Of a stretch of DNA of 64,000 bases, positions 57,957-64,000 are shown in pieces. The notes beneath the pieces are model-generated. The model was not told the DNA's origin. It ran no database searches and worked only from the letters and a program-made list of their open reading frames with translations. The first letter of the stretch is position 1, and each line of letters begins with the position of its first letter. The position numbers and the translations under genes were made by a program. This DNA is from Selaginella moellendorffii (lineage: Eukaryota > Streptophyta > Lycopodiopsida > Selaginellales > Selaginellaceae), in assembly GCF_000143415.4 (NCBI RefSeq), contig NW_003314296.1, forward strand, positions 440,505 through 504,504. Direction: 5' to 3'.

Positions 57957-59660
57957 TGAGACACAAAATCCCTAGGCCCCAAAGTGGAGCCGGAAGGGCG
58001 CCACGTGGTAGTGGCCGAAGCGAGAGCCAAACAAGCGTAACATGTTTGGACCAAAAGCTCCGACTTGAAAAGTCAAGAGCGGGAGTGGAACTCCCAAAGA
58101 AGTGCTCGAGAAATGAGCACGAAGCGAGCCATAGGCAAGGCTCCAAAAAGGGACCCAAAAAGGACCAACACATGACACATGGAAGAGTCCGAGACAGAGT
58201 CCGAGACGGACCCGAGATGGAGTCCGAGATGGACCCGAGATGGAGTCCGAGATGGACCCAAGATGGAGTCCGAGATGGACCTGAGATGGAGTCCGAGATG
58301 GACCCGAGATGGAGTCCGAGATGGGGTCCAAGATGGACCCGAGATGGAGTCCGGGATGGAGTCCGAGATGGAGTCCGAGATGGACCCGAGATGGGACCCG
58401 AGATGGAGTCCGAGATGGAGTCCGAGATGGACCCGAGATGGAGTCCGAGATGGAGTCCGAGATGGACCCGAGATGGAGTCCGAGATGGAGTCTGAGATGG
58501 ACCCGAGATGGAGTCCGAGATGGAACCGGGACTGAGACCGAGACCGAGACCGAGACCGAGGCCGAGACCGAGATCGGGACTGAGACCGAGACCAAGGCCG
58601 AGGTCAAGACCGAGATCGGGACCGAGACTGAGTCCAAGTCCGAGACCGAGCCCGAGCCCGAGTCCGAGTCCGAGTCCGAGTTCGAGTCCGAGTTCGAGTC
58701 TGAGAGGGTGAAAGCCCAAAGCGTTCGTCTCCCAGACCCTGGGGGGTTTGGTGAGCTCCAAAAGTATAGTAGGGGGAGGACTGCAGTGGAGCCAGTTTGG
58801 CCAGGAAAGGCCAGTTTGGCCCAGGAAGGCCGGACCCAGTGTTGGGTGATGAGCTGCCCACTGGGAAGTCCAAGACTAGAGTGAACACGGACCGACAAGC
58901 GGGGTAGCTTGGTGAAGTGTTCAAGAGCCGGCTCTAGTTCCCCCGGGAGATCGACTGGCCGATGCTCCCAGTCCAAGTGTGGGTGGCACTACCTACTTGG
59001 ATACCTGTCATGGCTCAACGGAACCTCGCTTTAAGCCCATGGCTAGAGCACCTAAAGGCAAAAGGCGGGGAGAGTACCCATGAGGCTTGCGTAAGGCCAC
59101 GGTGTTCCGAAACGTTGTCCCGAAAGCCCAGACTAAGGATACGGTCACATGGTGAGGAAGTCCTAAAGAATAGTGGGACTTAGCGGTCAGGCCTGCGGGC
59201 CTTGATCCAGTGGCAGTGTTGGCGAACACGGCCATGGACTAAAAGGGACTTGGTGGGGACTGGAAAAGAGTTGTCAGGGAAGGTTATTCCCCATGTCTGC
59301 GGGCATCCTAAGGATGCTAAGGAGTGGATCGGGGATGATCACTCATGGACGGATGGCCCAGTCTTTGAGAGACGGGACTGTGGTATAGGTGGTGTTAGAC
59401 CACCGGTGTGACCAAGGTGAATGGGCATGGCCTAGCGTAACGGGCTGTTATGTCGGTGGTGCCTTGGGGTGTTGGTCATGGGATCAGACACGTGGAGCAC
59501 TTGGACCAAGTGCAAAGGTTGAGTGGCATGGATGCCATTCTCAGGGCTGGCAAGCCCCAAGTCCTAATTGGGACTTATGGAGGTTGTGAATGAGACTCCT
59601 CGAAGTGGTTGGAGGTGTGGTTAAGTGACTAAAGTATAATGGAAAAATTAGTTGCTTACA
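57957..59660 (+). repeat. 5' LTR of the nested element (1704 bp)
   Basis: TG...CA boundaries. It contains the tandem arrays at 58175-58712. Long open frames on both strands over those arrays (for example 57877-58761 and 57972-58976 on the minus strand) arise because the repeats lack stop codons and are not regarded as genes. Confidence 0.88.
58175..58712. repeat. Two adjacent tandem arrays inside the LTR
   Basis: Array one (about 58175-58530) alternates the units 'gagtccgagatg' (12 bp) and 'gacccgagatg' (11 bp) in irregular order, some thirty units in all. Array two (about 58530-58712) is built on 'gagaccgagacc' and drifts to 'gagtccgagtcc'. The second LTR enters a related array from about 63924, so the arrays are part of the LTR. 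Confidence 0.92.
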
Positions 59661-59663
59661 ACT

Positions 59664-59675
59664 TGGTATCAGAGC
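59664..59675 (+). other. Primer-binding site (initiator Met tRNA)
   Basis: TGGTATCAGAGC, complementary to the 3' end of plant initiator tRNA-Met, three bases after the LTR end. Reverse transcription of the element would start here. Confidence 0.92.
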
Positions 59676-62600
59676 CGTTCCTTAGTCCGAGTTTTATTGG
59701 TGCTCAAGTATATCATCACTTGTGTTGGCATCGGAAGGTCCGAGGAGTGGGCCTATCCTTGCGGAGTAGCAAGTCGGGAAGACATGGCTCTATATTACAG
59801 TTCACGTGTGAACTTGTAAACGAGGTGGTGGATAGAAAAGGGCCAATAATGGAACGACTTTGGGATCTTGGGAACAGTGCAAAGTTTTCCTCATTGAGTT
59901 GAGGATGTGATCCGGATGAGCATTTGGCTCATCGAATTGACTAAGGTAGTTGTGGTAAACAACTATAGTTGGGATCACGGGAAAGATAGAGACTCCAAAA
60001 GAATAAAGGAGTCACAAGATTACCCTTATATGGTTGAGGTTGGTACTTATAAATTTGAGACCGGAATTGTTGACTGTGGAAGGTCAAATACAAAAGAGGA
60101 CACCAGTCCTTGAAATGGTAGCCGGGGCTACCTCTAATAAATGCTGGAACAACCTAAGGAGTTGGGGGTGTACTTAAAGATGAGTTGCTATTCTCATCAC
60201 ATGGACAAGTAGTCCTAAGGGGCAAAGGTTAGCCCCAAGAAAATCATCAAGTGTTAGAGTAATATTTGCAAAGATTGTCCTTGTGAGTAGGACATGAATA
60301 CAAGAAGTTGTATTCCAGTGAGTTGGCACCTCTAAGACTGAGACCTTGCAGGTTATTGGATTAACAAAGTCCAAAATGCTGGATGACTCAAGCGGAGTCA
60401 GGGAATGGTCCTAAGGGATTGGTTGGAGCATTTGGATTGAGGTGTATGGGGCCCCATGAGGTATGGGGAGGATCATAAGATCCAAGTATGAGAACAGTAG
60501 GTATCTCATTGATGGCAGAATGTGCCATACTAAAGTTGTGGGAAAGATGTTCCCAGAAGAAAGCAACTTTAGCCCAGAGTTGGGTGCAAACACTATGGTG
60601 CGGTGCTAACGGATAGTTAGCATGAGGAACAGCTATATTGGTCTTGGCAAAGACCTAGACACTAATAAGTAGTGTCATAACGGTAGGCTCGTGGGGCCGA
60701 TGGTGTGGAAATACCAAATGTGCCAACGTGTGATACCTTGAGGTTATGATGGTGGGTTCATGAGAACCCCTTGCCAAGGGAATCCCAACGGAAGCGGGAA
60801 TGGCATGGCCTAAGCTGGAAGGCATGCGGTTAGAGTGTGGTGACCCAAATAATGATGGAGGTGTGGAAGCACCAAGCAATGAGTTATAGGACTTGACAAT
60901 TATGGGGCAACTAAGCAAGAAGTGCAAAATAATTGGTTAAATGGGTAGAAGGTAGCTACCCAAGACTTCTTAATGGCATAAGGAAGTTAAATATACCCTT
61001 ACGGGGGATAAATTATTTATGTTGTAATATAGTAAGTTAATGTCGTAAACGGGAATGCTCATTGTCAGGAGGCCATCATTGGGACACCCAAACACTCTAG
61101 AACACCAGGAGGTGGTGTTTCGTGTCGCAAGGGCAATAGATAAGGCCCAAGGGACTAAGTCCCTAGCGAATGATGGATAGTAGGTGCTATCTAAATGTCC
61201 AAGGTTGTGGAGACAGGAGAAGACTGTCTACCCGAATTGGACAAAGCTAAAAATGAAATTTTGGCAAGGCTAGTGATGGGCCTATAAGCAGCAACGTTAA
61301 TCTCAATATGTGGGATTATAAGGTGAGCATGCCCAAGATTGAAGAACCACTCCCTATGCTATTAGGTAGGTTCATCCCTAAGAATCCTTGCTAAGGCATA
61401 GTAAAATGTGCAAAGCTATCCTCCTAGTCTGGAGGAGAATAACCAAAGGAAACATATGGGGCCAAAAGACAAGTAGTATTGAGATGGAACTGAACCATAG
61501 AAATCAAAGGGCATATCCAATAGTGGTTGTGCAAGTTGGGAGTGGAGAATCAAGAGGGTGCTCGAAGATGTTATTGCTAGCAACCGTGATGCCATGGAGA
61601 GTCTAAAATATGGAATTGTCCATGTTAGACTATATGGCAACTATAAAGCTTGCGAAAAGGGAGGCCTTAGCAAGCTGAGGGACAGAGTTCCTTCAAGGTT
61701 CCCAAAGACGATTCTAGGTAGCTTAGTACCTAGAAAGGCCAAGTGTAAATGGTTCATGGAACGCGCGAAATCAGAGTGGCGCAGCAGAAGCGTGGTCTTG
61801 AAGCTTGCCATGAGGCAAGGCTATCAAGGTTAGGGAAGTAGTTCCTGAGTGTTCAAAGAGAGGGCTTTGAACGAAAGTCGATGGTCAAGGACTTTCACGC
61901 TTATGCAGGAACCATGTTACAGTGGTCGAAGGACTTGCCAAGCGAGATTGGCATGTCGGGGGAAGTAAAACCCTAGTTAAAGGTGATAACTTCAAAAAGG
62001 GTGGGCCATGGGGCCGAGAATGGAGGAGTCCATGCATGATCATAGACATGTCAAGTGAGAGGACTTGGCAGTGCCGAGGAACTAAGTTCCTAAGCTGTGA
62101 TCTATAGCGCACTTCAAGTATAAGTTGGTGCACCGGCGTGGGGAGTCACGCCAGGCATCTGGGATGATGCCTTCTGTAGATGCATATACGGAGGTTGGGT
62201 TCGAGTCCCGACCCTCTAGTGCTTGGGTTCGAGTCCCAAATCACTAGGGCGTGGTGATGGTTTGGAATATGAGGACACTCATATTTCGGTGGTCATGGAC
62301 TCTTAATGAGGAGATTGGCTTGGGCACACCGCCAAGCGGGGGATGCCCCGGAGTCGTGATGCACGGTTAGATTGCTTAGTGTGAAAGGTCAGCATATCTA
62401 ACTTGAACGCTTTGGTGCAAGTGGCACCAAGGACGTGGTGAGTGAGATGGGGACACCTAATCTCAGTTGTTATGAACCCTTGGCCGTAAGGGCTGGCTTG
62501 GGTGCACTGCCAAGTGTGGGGGATGCCCCCGGGGTTATGGTCAACAACTTGAAAGTCTAGAAGACCAAGTACCTCTTGGCAACTCTGGTAAGGTGCCAAG

Positions 62601-63681
62601 GTGAGATCACTAGGTGATTTTATGGCCAAATAAGGACAAGGTCCTTGGTTGGCTAAGGAAGGAAGTTCCTGGTTCAAAATGTTGATTTGAATTATTTAAA
62701 ATGGTGTGGCTTGGTCAAAGTGATCAAGTGGGGAGAGCACTTAAGGGAAATAAGTTGTGTCCGTGCGATGGCAGTCGATGACGGAAAGCAGTCTCTATAA
62801 GAGACCCATGGGAGGGTCACGAAGTTGGGCCGTGGATAGAGCCCATAGCAAAAGATGCTAAAGAGATGTATTAGGAGTGAACATCCTCTGGACTTGGCAA
62901 AGAAGAGTCTTTGCTATGGAACCAAAAGGATACCTTGAAAATGGTATGTTGCTGGGTGCAACAATCAAGGATAGGAGCAAAGGACTAGTGGCCAAGTTTG
63001 GGCCATGGAATTTAATGGAAGGGATCCAAATGGCAAAGTTAACCAAGGAACACTAATGTGTTTGATGCTAACGACTTGTGGGAAAGGAAGTGGACTTCCA
63101 AGGATGGATTCCTAAGTGCTCCAATTTGGCGAAGTAAAAGCTCCAAGTGAGGGAGCGGCAAAGTAGCCAAATGATAGGGCCGTGGACAGCCCTAGCACAA
63201 ATTATGATAACCGGAACTTAGTGCCAAAGGTGGTACGAAATCAAAGAGAGGATGATGTTGCCCTCGAGTAGAGGACTTCCTAAGAGGGGGAAGTGGAGTT
63301 GCACAATATGTGCAGTGCAAGGTGTCGGAGACACCCAGGAAATTGACTTCAAGAAGTCAGAATTAAAAGTTTCAAAATGCAAGGGTTATATCGATGGAAA
63401 GTGAGACCACTCGAGAATGAGTAGTGGGATTGAGTTAGAGAAGGTGTCTCTAACAGGTTTAGTGAGAACTAAACCAATAAAAGGAGAGAACCACCACAAG
63501 TGGTCGAATGAGCCTCTAAGTTGGAGGGGCTATGCTCCTTAGAGGATGGACAAGGCATGATGAGCCTTTAGTGTCAAACCATAGACAAATATGGGCTAGG
63601 TGCCAAGGATGGAAATGGTAACACGTGCGGGTGTTACTTTATGAAAGGGTTTACCGTTCGATAAGGACATCAAACTTCGTC
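59676..63681. other. Non-coding interior of the nested element
   Basis: About 4 kb, purine-rich on the plus strand, with only short open frames. No protein domain was recognised on either strand. It contains the paired T-arm-like motifs at 62195-62239. Confidence 0.7.
62195..62239 (+). other. Two consecutive tRNA T-arm (B-box) like motifs
   Basis: TTGGG-TTCGAGT-CCCGA at 62195-62211 and TTGGG-TTCGAGT-CCCAA at 62223-62239: each has a five-pair stem and a seven-base TTCGAGT loop identical to a tRNA T-arm and containing the B-box GGTTCGAGTCC. No matching D-arm or acceptor stem was found upstream, so these are not complete tRNAs. Confidence 0.7.
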
Positions 63682-63698
63682 TATGGGTGGTGGAGTTG
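63682..63698 (+). other. Polypurine tract of the nested element
   Basis: A G-rich segment (tatgggtggtggagttg) lies immediately before the second LTR, in the position where plus-strand DNA synthesis is primed. It is not a pure purine run, so this is a positional assignment. Confidence 0.55.
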
Positions 63699-64000
63699 TG
63701 AGACACAAAATCCCTAGGCCCCAAAGTGGAGCCAGAGGGGTGCCACGTGGTAGTGGCCGAAGCGAAAGCCAAACAAGCGTAACATGTTTGGACGGAAAGC
63801 TTCGCCTTGAAAGGTCGAGAGCGGGAGTGGAACTCCCAATAAAGTGCTCAAGGAACAAGCACAAAGAGAGCAATAAGTGACGCTCCAAAAAGGGACCCAA
63901 AAGGACCAACACATTACACATGGAAGAGTCCGAGATGGAGTCCGAGATGGACCCGAGATGGGACCCTCACGTAGAGTCCGAGGTGGAGTCCGAGATGGAG
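63699..64000 (+). repeat. 3' LTR of the nested element, cut by window end
   Basis: Matches 57957-58205 from its first base, including 'gacacaaaatccctaggccc', 'gccacgtggtagtggccgaa' and 'acaagcgtaacatgtttgga', and then enters the 'gagtccgagatg' array. Confidence 0.95.

Larger units (their letters stand above)
57957..64000 (+). mobile_element. Nested LTR retroelement without coding capacity (LARD-like), right end cut by window
   Basis: It is bounded by two copies of an LTR starting TGAGACACAAAATCCC, at 57957 and 63699. The first LTR ends '...gcttaca' at 59660, followed after three bases by a perfect 12-base plant Met-initiator primer-binding site. A purine-rich tract precedes the second LTR. 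The roughly 4-kb interior has no open frame above about 125 residues and no gag, protease, integrase or reverse transcriptase motif that I can see, so it is a large non-autonomous derivative dependent on another element's proteins. It is inserted in the gypsy reverse transcriptase. The two LTR starts differ at about one base in ten over 240 bp, which suggests an old insertion, unless repeat turnover inflates the figure. Confidence 0.88.

Noticed and set aside
57877-58976. Overlapping open frames of 294 and 334 codons on the minus strand, and several on the plus strand, encoding Ser/Pro/Asp or Arg/Trp/Asp repeats
   Set aside because: They lie over tandem 11-12-bp repeats inside an LTR; stops are absent in several frames at once simply because the unit lacks them.

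Overview
The window looks like nuclear DNA of a seed-free vascular plant, most likely a Selaginella-type lycophyte. The reasons are: plant-specific families (intron-free PPR genes, a plastid rhodanese-like protein, nucleus-encoded plastid ribosomal protein L6, a large LRR receptor kinase); introns that are nearly all about 46-150 nt; genes packed 150-650 bp apart; and a Tctex-type dynein light chain, a family expected in land plants that keep flagellated sperm and not in flowering plants. The assignment is inferred from gene content, not from a database match.

Layout. 1-11 kb is poor ground: an aspartic protease gene, a truncated duplicate of a PPR gene, a frameshifted EF-hand gene, two copies of a roughly 620-bp dispersed repeat, and two decayed Copia elements on the minus strand. 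11-22.9 kb is dense gene space: PPR gene, rhodanese-like thylakoid protein (13 exons), a damaged lectin-like gene, a DEK_C plus double-SWIB protein, a myristoylated Ser/Pro-rich protein and a four-helix membrane protein. 23-25 kb is AT-rich spacer. 25-31.6 kb holds a chymotrypsin-fold protease interrupted by a stop, a coiled-coil protein and a NILR1/At1g74360-like receptor kinase. 34.6-52.4 kb is the second dense block: PPR, dynein light chain, tRNA remnant, plastid L6, NEDD1, PPR, a small acidic protein behind ACGT boxes, a divergent CDC48, a Siva-like zinc-finger protein and a 978-residue PPR protein. 52.5-64 kb is retrotransposon territory: a Copia remnant, then a Ty3/gypsy element whose reverse transcriptase is cut by a younger LTR element with a 1.7-kb repeat-filled LTR; the window ends inside its second LTR.

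How the genes relate. No operon-like or pathway cluster is visible. Two themes recur: organelle RNA metabolism (four intact PPR genes and one fragment, all without a DYW domain) and microtubule functions (dynein light chain and the gamma-tubulin recruiter NEDD1, 2.1 kb apart, probably by chance). Exon boundaries were assembled by hand from GT/GC-AG sites, reading frame and family conservation; start codons were moved to real ATGs where the longest open frame began with GTG or TTG.
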